64,000 nt of DNA from Vibrio proteolyticus NBRC 13287 (lineage in GTDB: Bacteria > Pseudomonadota > Gammaproteobacteria > Enterobacterales > Vibrionaceae): the NCBI RefSeq assembly GCF_000467125.1, contig NZ_BATJ01000006.1, positions 1 through 64,000 on the forward strand. The letters are read 5' to 3'. Numbering within the stretch: position 1 is the first letter of the stretch; every line of letters begins with the position of its first letter. This document shows, in pieces, positions 45,888 to 55,566 of this stretch. The notes beneath the pieces were generated by a model. That model ran no database searches and was not told where the DNA came from. It worked only from the letters and a program-made list of their open reading frames with translations. A program made the translations under genes and the position numbers.

Positions 45888-46675
45888 GTTACGCAGATGA
45901 TGATGTAACCGTTGTTCTCTTTCAGCCTGAGCCCGGCAAGCCTATGGAGGTTATGCCGGCGCCGGATCTGTCGCGTAATATTGCGGTGGATGATCTGGAT
46001 ATTTCCACCATGGGGGTTAACCCCTTGGTGGATCAGTTTTCGTGGCTGATTGCGAGTTTATCCTGTATGGACTCGATTCCATGGCTGGACGATCCAATGC
46101 CATTTCGCGAGCAGGTAGCACGAGAAATTCGCAAAGGTGAACGCAAGCTCAATGAGATGGAAATCGACCGGGCGACCATTCTGGTGGTGCGTTACTGTTT
46201 ATGTGCTGCGGTCGACGAAGCGGTACTGGCGCAGGAGTGGGGCACCAACAGCCGTTGGAGTCAGAACAGCTTGTTGGCCGAGTTTCACAATGAGACATCG
46301 GGCGGTGATAAGTTTTTCGTTATCCTTGAGCGCCTGAAAGCAGAACCAAGAAAGTATCGCTATGTAATTGAGTTTCTGTACTTGCTGCTACAGCTTGGTT
46401 TTAAAGGTAAATTTGGCCGTGAAGAGCGTGGTAACGAGCAACTGGCGGAAATTGGCAATACAATTTATCGTCTGATTCGGGATGACCGTCTTGCGGAACA
46501 AGAGAAAGTTTCGTTGGTCAATCTTAAGGCGAAATACCTTAAGAAGCCGCTCAAGCGCGTCATCTCACCGAAAATGATACTCGGTGTGACCGCCCTAGTT
46601 TTTGCTGCCATGTACGCGGCGTCTTATCTGCTGATCGATGTTAAGTACCAGCAACTTCTGGGTGTGTACCAATAA
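45884..46675 (+). CDS. tssL: T6SS inner-membrane protein TssL/DotU
   Basis: The product is 263 residues. I start it at the ATG at 45884, which overlaps the tssK stop (ATGA), rather than the upstream codon at 45869. The DotU domain carries NPLVDQFSWLIASL, RYCLCAAVDEAVLAQEWG and FFVILERLKAEP. One C-terminal membrane helix (MILGVTALVFAAMYAASYLLI) is followed by a short tail with no OmpA-like peptidoglycan-binding extension. It ends the omp-fha-tssJKL operon. Confidence 0.96.
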   Translation: MSYADDDVTVVLFQPEPGKPMEVMPAPDLSRNIAVDDLDISTMGVNPLVDQFSWLIASLSCMDSIPWLDDPMPFREQVAREIRKGERKLNEMEIDRATILVVRYCLCAAVDEAVLAQEWGTNSRWSQNSLLAEFHNETSGGDKFFVILERLKAEPRKYRYVIEFLYLLLQLGFKGKFGREERGNEQLAEIGNTIYRLIRDDRLAEQEKVSLVNLKAKYLKKPLKRVISPKMILGVTALVFAAMYAASYLLIDVKYQQLLGVYQ

Positions 46676-46691
46676 TAGCTATGGTGTTGAA

Positions 46692-46719
46692 AAAGCCCGC
46701 TTTAACGCGGGTTTTTCTT
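46692..46719 (+). terminator. Terminator after tssL
   Basis: AAAAAGCCCGC-TTTAAC-GCGGGTTTTT, a stem with one G-U pair followed by a T run, 17 bases after the tssL stop. Confidence 0.9.
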
Positions 46720-46750
46720 TGTCTAAACACTTTCCGTTTAAGGATATAGC

Positions 46751-46780
46751 AAAAAGCCCGCTGAAGATTCAGCGGGCCTT
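46751..46780 (-). terminator. Terminator of tRNA-Ser
   Basis: On the minus strand GCCCGCTGAA-TC-TTCAGCGGGC is followed by TTTTTG, nine bases beyond the CCA end of the tRNA gene. Confidence 0.85.
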
Positions 46781-46788
46781 TTCAATAG

Positions 46789-46879
46789 TGGCGGAGAGAT
46801 AGGGATTTGAACCCTAGATACGCTATTAACGTATGCCGGTTTTCAAGACCGGTGCTTTCAACCACTCAGCCATCTCTCC
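46789..46879 (-). tRNA. tRNA-Ser (anticodon UGA), CCA encoded
   Basis: Read on the minus strand, the gene starts GGAGAGATG and ends in CATCTCTCC-complementary ATCTCTCCGCCA. The anticodon arm is CCGGT-CTTGAAA-ACCGG with anticodon TGA. A long variable arm (CATACG...CGTATC) and the T loop GGTTCAAATCC are present, and the 91-base length is right for a class II tRNA. Its own promoter and terminator flank it. Confidence 0.97.
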
Positions 46880-47196
46880 ATGTGGGCGCTATGATAGGAA
46901 TATCCAACAGGCTTGTAAAGCGAAGAATCGAGATAAACGGCGCGGTTGCTCGTTAACTAGCCGATTGTCAAACTCGTGCTAAACTACTAAAAATGCTTAT
47001 AAATACTAATTTTGTGACGTAAATACTCTATTCATACTTATGCTAATAAAATAATGTTTTATTAATAAGGTTTTGAATTTTAAAAGAAATATGGGTTTGA
47101 GAAAACGCTTGTACGCCCGAAAGTCGTTGCACGTAAGTGTGAACTGTTTCAAAATTAGCTAATTACCAGTCTGAAGTGGTTAATTCTGAGGTATTT
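46880..47196. other. Divergent intergenic region between tRNA-Ser and the MaoC-like gene
   Basis: No gene is seen in this AT-rich stretch. It contains the tRNA promoter (46891-46919, minus strand) and a weak plus-strand promoter-like pair TTGTCA-N17-TAAAAA at 46965-46993, which could serve the gene at 47197. Confidence 0.5.
46891..46919 (-). promoter_or_regulatory. Sigma-70 promoter of tRNA-Ser
   Basis: On the minus strand TTTACA and TATCAT are separated by exactly 17 bases, 11 bases before the tRNA 5' end. A GC-rich AGCGCCC follows the -10 element and resembles a stringent-control discriminator. Confidence 0.75.
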
Positions 47197-47877
47197 ATGA
47201 AAGTCGCGGATCTTTTCAAACATCGTGGTGAAACAGTGTCCAAGTATCATTCTGAGTTGTTGGAGAAAATGTCTCCCGCAGTACGTGAGTACTGGGGCGA
47301 AATTCTGCATAAGGCGAATAATCGCCAATTCTTCTCATGGGTACGTGATTTTCAGCAGCCAGCAGTCAACGAAGACGTGGTTGTTGAAGAACCGCAGATC
47401 GTGCTTAAGCCTGAAGCACAAGTCTTGTTTGATGAACTTCAGCAACAGATTGGCGAAGTGATCCACACCGGAGACTGGCTGAGCGTTGATCAAGAGCGTA
47501 TCAATCAGTTTGGCCAGGTGACAGAAGACATGCAATGGATTCATACTGATCCTGAGCGCGCAGCCGCAGAGTCTCCATTTAAGACGACCATTGCACATGG
47601 TTTTCTGACCTTGGCATTGCTGCCGCGTTTAACGGACAGTGTTGACCCTGAACATAACCTGTTCCCCAGTGCGAAAATGGTGGTCAATATCGGTCTCAAC
47701 CAGGTTCGATTTCCCTATCCGGTGAAAGCTGGTAATCGCCTTCGTGCAGTGAGCACGCTAACTAAAGTCACACCTATTCGCAAAGGGTTAGAGGTTGAGC
47801 GTGAAATCAAAGTTGAGATCGATGGAGTACGTCGTCCAGCTGCGGTTGTTGTGTCGGTGATTCAACTGCACTTCTAA
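47197..47877 (+). CDS. MaoC-like (R)-hydratase/dehydratase
   Basis: The product is 226 residues from the ATG at 47197, with TGAGG upstream; the frame runs to 47176 without a good start. The C-terminal 150 residues form a MaoC hot-dog domain with the hydratase motif (D at MQWIHTD, then TIAHGFLTLALLP), where the Asp-His pair is the catalytic dyad of (R)-enoyl-CoA hydratases. The N-terminal 75 residues are helical, with no family I know. A role in acyl-CoA metabolism is inferred. A terminator follows directly. Confidence 0.82.
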   Translation: MKVADLFKHRGETVSKYHSELLEKMSPAVREYWGEILHKANNRQFFSWVRDFQQPAVNEDVVVEEPQIVLKPEAQVLFDELQQQIGEVIHTGDWLSVDQERINQFGQVTEDMQWIHTDPERAAAESPFKTTIAHGFLTLALLPRLTDSVDPEHNLFPSAKMVVNIGLNQVRFPYPVKAGNRLRAVSTLTKVTPIRKGLEVEREIKVEIDGVRRPAAVVVSVIQLHF

Positions 47878-47890
47878 GTATCCAGATAGC

Positions 47891-47919
47891 AAAAAGGAGA
47901 GCCATGGCTCTCCTTTTTT
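47891..47919. terminator. Bidirectional terminator
   Basis: AAAAAGGAGAGCC-AT-GGCTCTCCTTTTTT lies between the convergent MaoC-like gene (+) and the pstS-like gene (-). Confidence 0.93.
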
Positions 47920-47929
47920 GTTTCTTAAG

Positions 47930-48745
47930 TTATTTTGTCGGTGTGTAGCCGTACTCTTCAATCAATTTTTTGGCCGCTTCAGAATCAATGTATTCGATAA
48001 ACGTTTTAGCGTCTTTGTTGAGCTTTTCTGGATAGAAGACCAATAAGAACGGACGGGAAAGCTCGTATTTTCCGTCGGCGATGTTCTTTGTTGTCGCTTC
48101 TGTTCCTTCAAACGTAATGGCTTTAACGGACCGATCAACTGAACCGGTGGAGATAAAGCCGATTGCCTGTTTGTTGTGGTTAACCAGTGTTTTTACCATG
48201 CTGTTACTGTTGACCACCAGGTTGTCTGGATTAATGTCAGAAACCTCACGGTTGTTCACGATGCGCGTCAGGCCTAATAGGTGCTCGAAACTGTAACGGG
48301 AGCCTGATGATGCTTCACGGGTAACGACGGCAATTTGTTGATCCGGTCCGCCAACTTGTTTCCAATTGGTGATTTTTCCTTTGTAGATATCATACAACTG
48401 TTCACGGCTGATATTGGTCAGTGGATTTGACTGATGGACGATCACTGCCAGTCCGTCAAATGCAATGGGATCCACCTTCAGGTCGCCAGACATCTCGCTT
48501 TCGACCAGGTAGCGTGAACTCATACCAATGTTGACGACTCCTTTTTTGACCAGTGTTATCCCCGCCGTAGACCCGACGCCCTGAACCGCGACATAAGTTT
48601 CTGGATGAGCTTTATTGAAATCTTCGGCGAGTACATCCATGACACGGGCGACCGACGTTGAGCCGGAAACACTGATTTGTGCCGCAAACAGCGGGAAAGA
48701 AAACAACGTAGTAGACAGCAGGGCAGCCATCGCAATTCGAATCAT
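47930..48745 (-). CDS. PstS-like periplasmic phosphate-binding protein
   Basis: The product is 271 residues with a signal peptide cleaved after residues FAA (about 22). PstS-type anion-binding loops are visible: ISVSGSTSVARVMD near the N-terminus, GVGSTAGI, and REASSGSRYSFEHLL. The length fits the short PstS-like proteins of Vibrio. No pstC, pstA or pstB genes are adjacent, so this is an orphan binding protein that may serve a transporter elsewhere or sense phosphate. GGAG precedes the start, and a Pho-box-like sequence lies about 40 bases upstream. Confidence 0.85.
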   Translation of the reverse strand: MIRIAMAALLSTTLFSFPLFAAQISVSGSTSVARVMDVLAEDFNKAHPETYVAVQGVGSTAGITLVKKGVVNIGMSSRYLVESEMSGDLKVDPIAFDGLAVIVHQSNPLTNISREQLYDIYKGKITNWKQVGGPDQQIAVVTREASSGSRYSFEHLLGLTRIVNNREVSDINPDNLVVNSNSMVKTLVNHNKQAIGFISTGSVDRSVKAITFEGTEATTKNIADGKYELSRPFLLVFYPEKLNKDAKTFIEYIDSEAAKKLIEEYGYTPTK

Positions 48746-48785
48746 ACAAAACTCCGGAGGTGGTATATCAGATGCCGCTTATCAT

Positions 48786-48803
48786 ATGTCGATTACATGA
48801 CAA
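48786..48803 (-). promoter_or_regulatory. Weak Pho-box-like sequence upstream of the pstS-like gene
   Basis: On the minus strand TTGTCATGTAATCGACAT matches about 12 of 18 positions of the two-repeat Pho box (CTGTCAT repeats). Its spacing to a -10 element is not canonical. Confidence 0.3.
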
Positions 48804-48942
48804 TTTTGTGAAAATGAATGCAGACTCAAATATTTATAATTCATATTATGGCTTCTACACTTAATCAGAAGTGATGTTACTCGGGCTAAATAGCTGATAC
48901 AGTCAAAAAAGTGATCACGCCAGCATCGCTAGGGAGAGTTGA

Positions 48943-49293
48943 ATGAGTTTGGTGAATTTGTTGCAAAGGCAGGTTGAAACCCGGGCTCAGGTTGTGTGTC
49001 AGAACCGTAATCAGAGCTTGCCGGTTGAACTGGGCAAGGCCAGTTTTGAAGTGCTCGATAATGGTGTAGTGTTTGTCAAACAACACTATCTTCTCGATTC
49101 TTCGCACTGTGATTACTTTAACCCGGTGGCGCGAGTACTGTGGGATGAAGAACAGCAACGATGGAATTTGTCGGTCATTCAGGAAGAAGGGTGTGACGAC
49201 TGGGTTCCGTATCCTTATCTGGCGTTTAGTAATGACTTAACGGCGTTGATGCGAGAAATTGAGAAAGATCCCAAGTCGTTGTTCTGGGATTGA
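48943..49293 (+). CDS. DUF3024-like small cytoplasmic protein
   Basis: The product is 116 residues, with AGGGAGAG before the ATG. A PVARVLWDEEQQRW block, then W-V-P-Y, and a C-terminal DL..L..EIEKDPKSLFW match the layout of DUF3024 proteins as I recall them. No signal peptide or catalytic motif is seen. It is convergent with rnb and the two share a terminator. Function unknown. Confidence 0.55.
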   Translation: MSLVNLLQRQVETRAQVVCQNRNQSLPVELGKASFEVLDNGVVFVKQHYLLDSSHCDYFNPVARVLWDEEQQRWNLSVIQEEGCDDWVPYPYLAFSNDLTALMREIEKDPKSLFWD

Positions 49294-49313
49294 TGCCTAT
49301 CCGGATACGAATT

Positions 49314-49343
49314 AAAGAAAAGGCGCCCTACGGCGCCTTTCTT
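49314..49343. terminator. Bidirectional terminator between the DUF3024-like gene and rnb
   Basis: AAAGGCGCC-CTAC-GGCGCCTTT flanked by A-rich and T-rich runs, 20 bases after the DUF3024-like stop. Confidence 0.85.
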
Positions 49344-49355
49344 GCGGACAATGTG

Positions 49356-51368
49356 TTATTCGGCTTCAGCCGGAGCCTTTTCCGATTCTTCCGGTTTTGG
49401 CGGCTCAGCGAAGACCTGAGTCGGTTTTGCCACCAGGCTGCGATTTTCCTGGTTCACTTCTGTCAACACCACTTCCAGTGTGTCGCCAAGGCGATAGATC
49501 AATTCTTTGTCGATGGCGATGGTACCGTTGTCGCCATCCAATTGGATACGCTCTTTGTTGGCGACGATCAGTTTGCCTGGAACAAACGCTGCGGCGCCAT
49601 TTTCCAGCAGACGGATACGCATACCGGCACGTGAAATATCGAAGATCTCAGCAGAGAACTTGGTTTCTTTCGCCGGCTCTTCGGCCAGTGTGCGGGCATA
49701 CAGCCAGTCGGCCACGTTGCGCTCAGCAATCTTATGATGCTTGCGGTGCAGTGCAAGCTCTTCGCCGACCGTTTCATCGGGTTGCTGCACCGGCGCTTTG
49801 CCCAGCACGTGCGCTTTGAGCATGCGGTGGTTGATCATGTCGCCGTATTTACGGATTGGAGATGTCCAGGTCGCGTAGATATCCAGGCCCATTGCAAAAT
49901 GCGGCAGCGGTTGGTTACCAATTTCGCTGTATGTCTGGAATTTACGAATACGGTTATCCAGGTAAGTCGTTTCCTGAGTGCCCAACCAACGACGCAGTGC
50001 GGCAAAGCCTTCCAGAGTAGTAATGCTTTCAGCGGTGAACGGAAGGTCGCCTTGTGGATTCACCAGTTCAACGACTTCTTCAATTTTCTCGGCTTTAAAA
50101 CCACTGTGACAGTTGAACACACCAGTTTCAAAGTGAGCACGCAGAACTCTGCCTGCACAAATGTTAGCCGTGATCATGGACTCTTCTACCAGACGGTTTG
50201 CACTGCGGCGCAAGTCGGCATGAATCGCGACAACGTCGTTATCTTCACTCAGTTCAAAGCGGTAGTCCGGGCGATCAGGGAACACGACGGCGTGTTCTTC
50301 TCGCCAGTTTGCACGTGCCTGAGAAAACGCGTACAGATCGCGCACGATCTGTGCGATCTCATCGCTTGGTGTCCACTCGGATGACTCACCGGTCTCCAGC
50401 CAGTCAGAGACATGATCGTAGACCAGCCGTGCGTGGGATTTAATGTTGGCAGAGAAGAAACGGATATCGTCGCCAATAACGCCATCTTTGCTTACGGTGA
50501 CCGTGCAACACAGCGCCGGGCGAACTTCGTTTTCTTTCAGTGAACACAGATCGTCCGCCAAATCACGAGGCAGCATCGGAATGTTGCGGCCTGGCAGATA
50601 AATAGTGAAGCCACGTTCACGTGCCACTTTATCCATCTCATCATCCGGCGTGATGTAAGCCGTTGGATCTGCGATGGCGATGGTCAGCTCAAACTCCCCG
50701 TTTTCTTTTTGTTTGGCGTACAGCGCATCGTCCATATCTTTGGTTGATTCGCCGTCAACGGTCACAAACGGAATATGGGTCATATCGATGCGTTCAAGAT
50801 CCGCATCGTCTTTTAGTTCCCAGTTCTCGATTCCTGCCGGTTCGCTGTTCGGCAAATCGTTTTCTGCCAGCGTAACCCACCACGGCGCAATCTTGTCGTT
50901 TGCGTCGGTGATCTTTTCTGAGATTTCAACAAAGAAGCCATTGTCGCCTTTAAGAGGGTGGCGCGTCAGGTGAGCGACCACCCAATTGCCTTCAGCAAAA
51001 TCGTCTGGCTTGAGACCTTTTTTCACTTTGGCTTTCAGGGATTGTTTCTTCAACTGAGGGTGATCAGGTGCCACATTCAGTTTGCCTTTGAACATCTTAA
51101 CGCGGCCGATAAAACGGGTCAGAGATTGCTCCAGTAGCTCTTGAGGTTCGGCCACTTCACGCTCGTTTTCGGTACGAATAATGGCAACGACTTTATCGCC
51201 GTGCAGACATTTTTTCATGTATGGTGGCGGGATGAAGAAGCTGGTTTTGCTGTCGACTTCCAGGAAACCAAAGCCTTTATCGGTGGCTTTGATGGTGCCT
51301 TCTTTCTTTGGCAGGGTTTCCTGAATTTGTTGTTTTAGCTGAGCTAACAGAGGGTTGTCTTGAAACAT
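49356..51368 (-). CDS. rnb: Exoribonuclease II
   Basis: The product is 670 residues. Two N-terminal cold-shock-like domains ([25 protein letters not shown]) precede the RNB catalytic domain. Its Mg-binding motif is at [14 protein letters not shown], with the four Asp of the active site, and RFELS...[18 protein letters not shown] follows. A C-terminal S1 domain starts near residue 565 ([27 protein letters not shown]). It degrades single-stranded RNA 3' to 5'. It is divergent from the helicase gene at 51799. Confidence 0.95.
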   Translation of the reverse strand: MFQDNPLLAQLKQQIQETLPKKEGTIKATDKGFGFLEVDSKTSFFIPPPYMKKCLHGDKVVAIIRTENEREVAEPQELLEQSLTRFIGRVKMFKGKLNVAPDHPQLKKQSLKAKVKKGLKPDDFAEGNWVVAHLTRHPLKGDNGFFVEISEKITDANDKIAPWWVTLAENDLPNSEPAGIENWELKDDADLERIDMTHIPFVTVDGESTKDMDDALYAKQKENGEFELTIAIADPTAYITPDDEMDKVARERGFTIYLPGRNIPMLPRDLADDLCSLKENEVRPALCCTVTVSKDGVIGDDIRFFSANIKSHARLVYDHVSDWLETGESSEWTPSDEIAQIVRDLYAFSQARANWREEHAVVFPDRPDYRFELSEDNDVVAIHADLRRSANRLVEESMITANICAGRVLRAHFETGVFNCHSGFKAEKIEEVVELVNPQGDLPFTAESITTLEGFAALRRWLGTQETTYLDNRIRKFQTYSEIGNQPLPHFAMGLDIYATWTSPIRKYGDMINHRMLKAHVLGKAPVQQPDETVGEELALHRKHHKIAERNVADWLYARTLAEEPAKETKFSAEIFDISRAGMRIRLLENGAAAFVPGKLIVANKERIQLDGDNGTIAIDKELIYRLGDTLEVVLTEVNQENRSLVAKPTQVFAEPPKPEESEKAPAEAE

Positions 51369-51798
51369 CGTAAACTTATCTAATTTTGGGCCGGCGAGAC
51401 ATGTCGCGTTGGCGACTCAGATTTTACGTCGATTATGACGCAGCAATAGCAGCACACTATAAACATTGACGCTGCGGATTACTACCGAAAGCGTGCTTTT
51501 CACTCCGGAAAAGTTGCTGTTTGCCGTAGGGCGTGCCACCCTTTCTAAACTTGGCTTGTGACGTAAATATGACCGTTTTTACCAGTTATGAGAAAAAATT
51601 GTGATGTATTTCAATTTTTTCTGGCTTTTTGTGTGCTTTTACGAAATAATCCGCGTCCCTTAGTTGTCCCTAGCGGCTTGATGCGATTTAACACTTATCC
51701 GCATCTGAAAGGAATCAGCTCTAATTTGTTGTTTGGATTGGTATGGAATTGGTAGAGCTCGTGGGACCTTGTAAATCAATAATCTTAGTGGGATCCCA
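51369..51798. other. Divergent rnb/deaD regulatory region with long helicase leader
   Basis: No gene is seen in 430 bp. The right half is T-rich. I see no clear sigma-70 pair and no confident hairpin. A long 5' leader would be normal for a cold-inducible helicase mRNA, but no cold-shock box was identified. Confidence 0.4.
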
Positions 51799-53682
51799 AT
51801 GCAAGATTCTGTAACACAGTTCAGCGACTTAGCGCTGAACGACGCCATTCTTTCTGCTCTGGACGGAATGGGCTTTGTTTCTCCAACTCCAATTCAGGCG
51901 GCTGCCATTCCGCATCTGATGCAAGGCGCTGACGCGCTGGGTAAAGCTCAGACCGGTACTGGTAAAACAGCGGCTTTCTCTCTTCCTCTGCTGAACAAAA
52001 TCGATCTAGACCAACGTAAGCCCCAAGCTATCGTGCTGGCACCGACTCGCGAACTGGCGATTCAGGTAGCGGCCGAAATGAAAAATTTGGGTCAGAACAT
52101 CCGTGGTCTGAAAGTGCTTGAAATCTACGGCGGTACGTCCATCGTTGATCAAATGCGTGCTCTGAAAAGTGGCGCTCATGTCATCGTCGGTACACCGGGC
52201 CGTGTACAAGACCTGATCAACCGTGAACGTCTGCACTTGGATGAAGTACATACTTTCGTTCTTGATGAAGCGGACGAAATGCTGAACATGGGTTTCGTTG
52301 ACGACGTTACCGATATCATGGAGCACGCGCCAGAGTCTGCTCAGCGAGTTCTGTTCTCAGCTACAATGCCTCCGATGCTGAAAAACATCGTTGAACGCTT
52401 CCTGCGTGAGCCAGTCACTATCGACGTTGCAGGTAAAAACCACACAGTAGACAAAGTAGAGCAGCAGTTCTGGGTGGTTAAAGGCGTTGAGAAAGACGAA
52501 GCCATGTCTCGTCTTCTGGAAACCGAAGAGACGGATGCGTCAATTGTATTCGTGCGTACTCGTCAGGATACTGAGCGTCTGGCAGACTGGTTGTCTGCGC
52601 GCGGTTTCAAAGCAGCAGCACTGCACGGTGACATTCCGCAATCCTTGCGTGAGCGTACCGTTGACCACATCAAACAAGGTGTGATCGATATTCTGGTGGC
52701 AACTGACGTCGTTGCTCGTGGTCTTGATGTGCCACGTATTACGCACGTATTTAACTACGATATTCCATTTGATGTTGAGTCTTACATCCACCGTATCGGT
52801 CGTACTGGCCGTGCAGGACGTAAAGGTAAAGCGATCCTTCTGGTTCGTACCAACCAAATCCGTATGCTACGCACTATCGAGCGTGTGACGAAGTCTTCAA
52901 TGGAAGAAATCCAACTGCCACATCGCGATAAAGTGGCAGAATCTCGCTTGGAGAAACTGGGTGCAGAACTGGAAGCGGAAAAAGAACACAAAGCACTAGA
53001 GAAGTTCGTTGATCTGGTAGAGAAACTGCAAACGTCTCTAGAACTGGATGCAACCACTCTGGCTGCCATTCTGCTGAAGCGTCAGCAAGGCAAACGTCCA
53101 TTGTTCTACATCGGTGAAGATCCGATGATCGAAGCGATTGAGCGTGATAAGTTGCGTCGTCGTGAACGTCGTGAAAACGGTGGTCGTCGTGAGTTCGGTA
53201 ACCAGGAATGGGATACTTATCAATTCCAGGTTGGCCGTGAGCAAGGCGTTCAGGTTAAAGACATTGTCGGTGCGCTGGCAAATGAACTTGGCCTGACTAA
53301 AGGCTCTATCGGTGCCATCAAGCTGGATCGTGGTGAGACTTACGTTCAGTTGCCTAAAGCGATGTCTTCAGATGTAGCGAACAAGCTACGCAAATTACGC
53401 ATTCGTCAGAAGCAAGTGGATGCTGTGGTATGTGACTTTGATGATTTCCGCGAGTCACGTGGTCGTCGCGAAGGCGGACGTCGTGATGGTGGTCGTCGTG
53501 ACGGTGGTTTCCGTAGTAATCGCGAAGGCAATGGCAACTTCCGTGGTAGCCGTGAAGGCGGCAATCGTGAAGGTGGTCGTCGCGAAGGCGAACGTCGCTT
53601 TGATCGCAATCGTGGTGGCGATCACCGTGGTAACCATCGTGGTGAACGTGGTCATAGCCGCGGCCGTCGCACCGAAGCGTAA
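51799..53682 (+). CDS. deaD: DEAD-box ATP-dependent RNA helicase DeaD/CsdA
   Basis: The product is 627 residues. The helicase core (1-370) shows the Q motif (FSDLALNDAIL...PTPIQ), motif I AQTGTGKT, Ia PTRELA, II DEAD (VLDEADEML), III SAT, and VI HRIGRTGR. A DbpA-type RNA-binding domain follows at about 480-555 (VGALANELGLTKGSIGAIKL). The last 75 residues are an Arg/Gly/Glu-rich disordered tail with repeats such as GRREGGRRDGG. CsdA helps ribosome assembly and RNA turnover in the cold. A strong terminator follows. Confidence 0.95.
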   Translation: MQDSVTQFSDLALNDAILSALDGMGFVSPTPIQAAAIPHLMQGADALGKAQTGTGKTAAFSLPLLNKIDLDQRKPQAIVLAPTRELAIQVAAEMKNLGQNIRGLKVLEIYGGTSIVDQMRALKSGAHVIVGTPGRVQDLINRERLHLDEVHTFVLDEADEMLNMGFVDDVTDIMEHAPESAQRVLFSATMPPMLKNIVERFLREPVTIDVAGKNHTVDKVEQQFWVVKGVEKDEAMSRLLETEETDASIVFVRTRQDTERLADWLSARGFKAAALHGDIPQSLRERTVDHIKQGVIDILVATDVVARGLDVPRITHVFNYDIPFDVESYIHRIGRTGRAGRKGKAILLVRTNQIRMLRTIERVTKSSMEEIQLPHRDKVAESRLEKLGAELEAEKEHKALEKFVDLVEKLQTSLELDATTLAAILLKRQQGKRPLFYIGEDPMIEAIERDKLRRRERRENGGRREFGNQEWDTYQFQVGREQGVQVKDIVGALANELGLTKGSIGAIKLDRGETYVQLPKAMSSDVANKLRKLRIRQKQVDAVVCDFDDFRESRGRREGGRRDGGRRDGGFRSNREGNGNFRGSREGGNREGGRREGERRFDRNRGGDHRGNHRGERGHSRGRRTEA

Positions 53683-53698
53683 TTCTTTGCAGAATTAA

Positions 53699-53733
53699 GA
53701 AAAAGCCCCGCTCAGATGAGCGGGGCTTTTTTG
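53699..53733. terminator. Bidirectional terminator after deaD and hutD
   Basis: AAAAGCCCCGCTCA-GA-TGAGCGGGGCTTTT, a perfect stem with A and T runs, between the convergent deaD (+) and hutD (-) genes. Confidence 0.95.
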
Positions 53734-53737
53734 TGCA

Positions 53738-54520
53738 TTAAGCGGCGGGATAAACCATTGGAAAGTCGAGCGTGGGATGTTTAGCAACCATGGCGCTGAA
53801 GCCGTATACCCGCTCAAGCAGTTTGGGTTGCAGCGCTTCCCAAGGCGCGGCATCTTCGACCAGCTTGCCATTATGGAGGATCACCATTCGGTCTGCGTAT
53901 TGCGCGGCCAGATTCAAATCATGCAGCACCACAATGACCGCAGCCTGTTGTGTAGTGGCCAGCTCACGTGCGATGTGCAACGTATTGTGCTGGTGGGCGA
54001 GATCCAGGGCAGATGTCGGTTCATCCAACATCAGGATTTTGCGCTCTCCACTCTGATGTAACTGGGTTAGTACCCGGGCGAGATGCAGCCGCTGTTTTTC
54101 GCCGCCAGATAACGAGGTGTATAGCCGTTCTCCGAGGTGCGCAACATCGGTCAGCTGCATGTAGTGCATGGCGATATCCCGGCTTTCGGCCTGACCGATG
54201 TTCAACGGTAAGGCGCCCAACTCGACCACTTCGTGAGCCAGAAAAGGAAAACTTAAGCTACTGTGTTGAGGCAATATCCCCAAGTGACGGGCCAGCGCTT
54301 GAGACGGCCATTGTGATGAAGATTGAGCAAAATAGGTGAGAGGGCTATCGGAGTTAATCTCACCACACATTAGTTTGAGTAAGGTACTTTTTCCCGCACC
54401 GTTTGGCCCGAGTAGCGCAGTAACCTCACCTGCGCGAATATCCAGATCAATGTTATCCAGTATGGTGTGCTTGCCAAATTGCACACTGGCTTGGCGAACA
54501 CTCAGAACCACTTGTGGCAT
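53738..54520 (-). CDS. hutD: Heme ABC transporter ATP-binding protein HutD
   Basis: The product is 260 residues. ABC motifs: Walker A GPNGAGKST, signature LSGGEKQRLHLARVL, Walker B ILMLDEPTSAL, and the H-loop at VIVVLHDLN. It is the cytoplasmic ATPase of the HutBCD heme importer. Its start overlaps the hutC stop by one base (TAATG), and it ends the tonB-exbB-exbD-hutB-hutC-hutD operon. Confidence 0.95.
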   Translation of the reverse strand: MPQVVLSVRQASVQFGKHTILDNIDLDIRAGEVTALLGPNGAGKSTLLKLMCGEINSDSPLTYFAQSSSQWPSQALARHLGILPQHSSLSFPFLAHEVVELGALPLNIGQAESRDIAMHYMQLTDVAHLGERLYTSLSGGEKQRLHLARVLTQLHQSGERKILMLDEPTSALDLAHQHNTLHIARELATTQQAAVIVVLHDLNLAAQYADRMVILHNGKLVEDAAPWEALQPKLLERVYGFSAMVAKHPTLDFPMVYPAA

Positions 54521-55557
54521 TACAGGATTCGTCCTTTTTGTTGAAACAGAAGATAGAGAAAGAAGGGGGCCCCAATCAATGCGGTAATAATCCCGACTGG
54601 CAATTCGGCAGGCGCAAGAACGACGCGAGACGCCATGTCTGCACCGGTCAGCAACAGTGCGCCCATCAGTGCAGAAAGCGGCAGCAAACGTCGATGATCC
54701 GGTCCGGCTAACATACGTCCAAGATGGGGAATCACCAGGCCAATGAAACCTATCATACCGGATACACTAACGGTCACGCCGACACCGACCGCCGTGAGCA
54801 AAATCAGGTGGCGTTTGAGACGTTGTACCGGAATACCAAGATGACGAGCTTCCGCTTCACCGAGCAATAAAGTGTTGAGAGCCCGGGCGTGACGATAAAA
54901 CAGCACCATTAAGAGTAGGAAGGTGGTGCCCGCCAGGCCTATGGAAGACCAGCTTGCACCAGCCAGCGAACCCATCGACCAGAGTGTCAGATCACGTAAC
55001 ATTTGATCGTCCGCGAGAAAGTTAAGAAAGCCGATGCCCGCCCCTGACAAAGCGCTGATTGCAACGCCGGCAAGCAGCATAATGGTGACGGAAGTGCCGG
55101 TTTTAGATGTGCCAAGATGGTAAACGATAACCGTGGTCAGCGCTCCGCCTAAAAAAGCAAATACCGGAATCGCAGTGACGTTCATCAGGACAGGATAGGC
55201 TTGCGCCAGTTCGGAAAATAGGACTATCGCAGTCGCCGCCCCTAACGCGGAGCCGGCTGATACACCAATGATGCCCGGTTCTGCCAGCGGGTTGCGAAAC
55301 AGGCCCTGGGTCACCGTGCCGCACAGAGCCAGCGTTGCGCCAACAAATACACACAGAATGGTGCGTGGGAAGCGAATTTCATGGATCACCAGATTTATGT
55401 GCGCTGGAAGTGTGTTCGAGCGCACAAGCAGACTGTACAAACTGTCGGTGAACCCGATCTGCATTGGGCCGACGGTGATCGAATAGACGGAGGTTATCAC
55501 CAACATCAGCGAAAACAGCCCAAGTGTCACGCTCAAAGGAAGTCGTCTCAACAACAT
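54520..55557 (-). CDS. hutC: Heme ABC transporter permease HutC
   Basis: The product is 345 residues, a FecCD-family permease with about ten hydrophobic segments. The conserved region EIRFPRTILCVFVGATLALCGTV and the EAA-like loop GIPVQRLKRHLILLTAVGVGVTVSVSG are visible, as is FIGLVIPHLGRML. It forms the inner-membrane channel for heme. Nine bases separate it from hutB. Confidence 0.95.
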   Translation of the reverse strand: MLLRRLPLSVTLGLFSLMLVITSVYSITVGPMQIGFTDSLYSLLVRSNTLPAHINLVIHEIRFPRTILCVFVGATLALCGTVTQGLFRNPLAEPGIIGVSAGSALGAATAIVLFSELAQAYPVLMNVTAIPVFAFLGGALTTVIVYHLGTSKTGTSVTIMLLAGVAISALSGAGIGFLNFLADDQMLRDLTLWSMGSLAGASWSSIGLAGTTFLLLMVLFYRHARALNTLLLGEAEARHLGIPVQRLKRHLILLTAVGVGVTVSVSGMIGFIGLVIPHLGRMLAGPDHRRLLPLSALMGALLLTGADMASRVVLAPAELPVGIITALIGAPFFLYLLFQQKGRIL

Positions 55558-55566
55558 GATTGAGCC

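Noticed and set aside
46789-46879. tRNA-Ser as integration site of a T6SS island
   Set aside because: No integrase gene and no second copy of the tRNA 3' end were found in the window.
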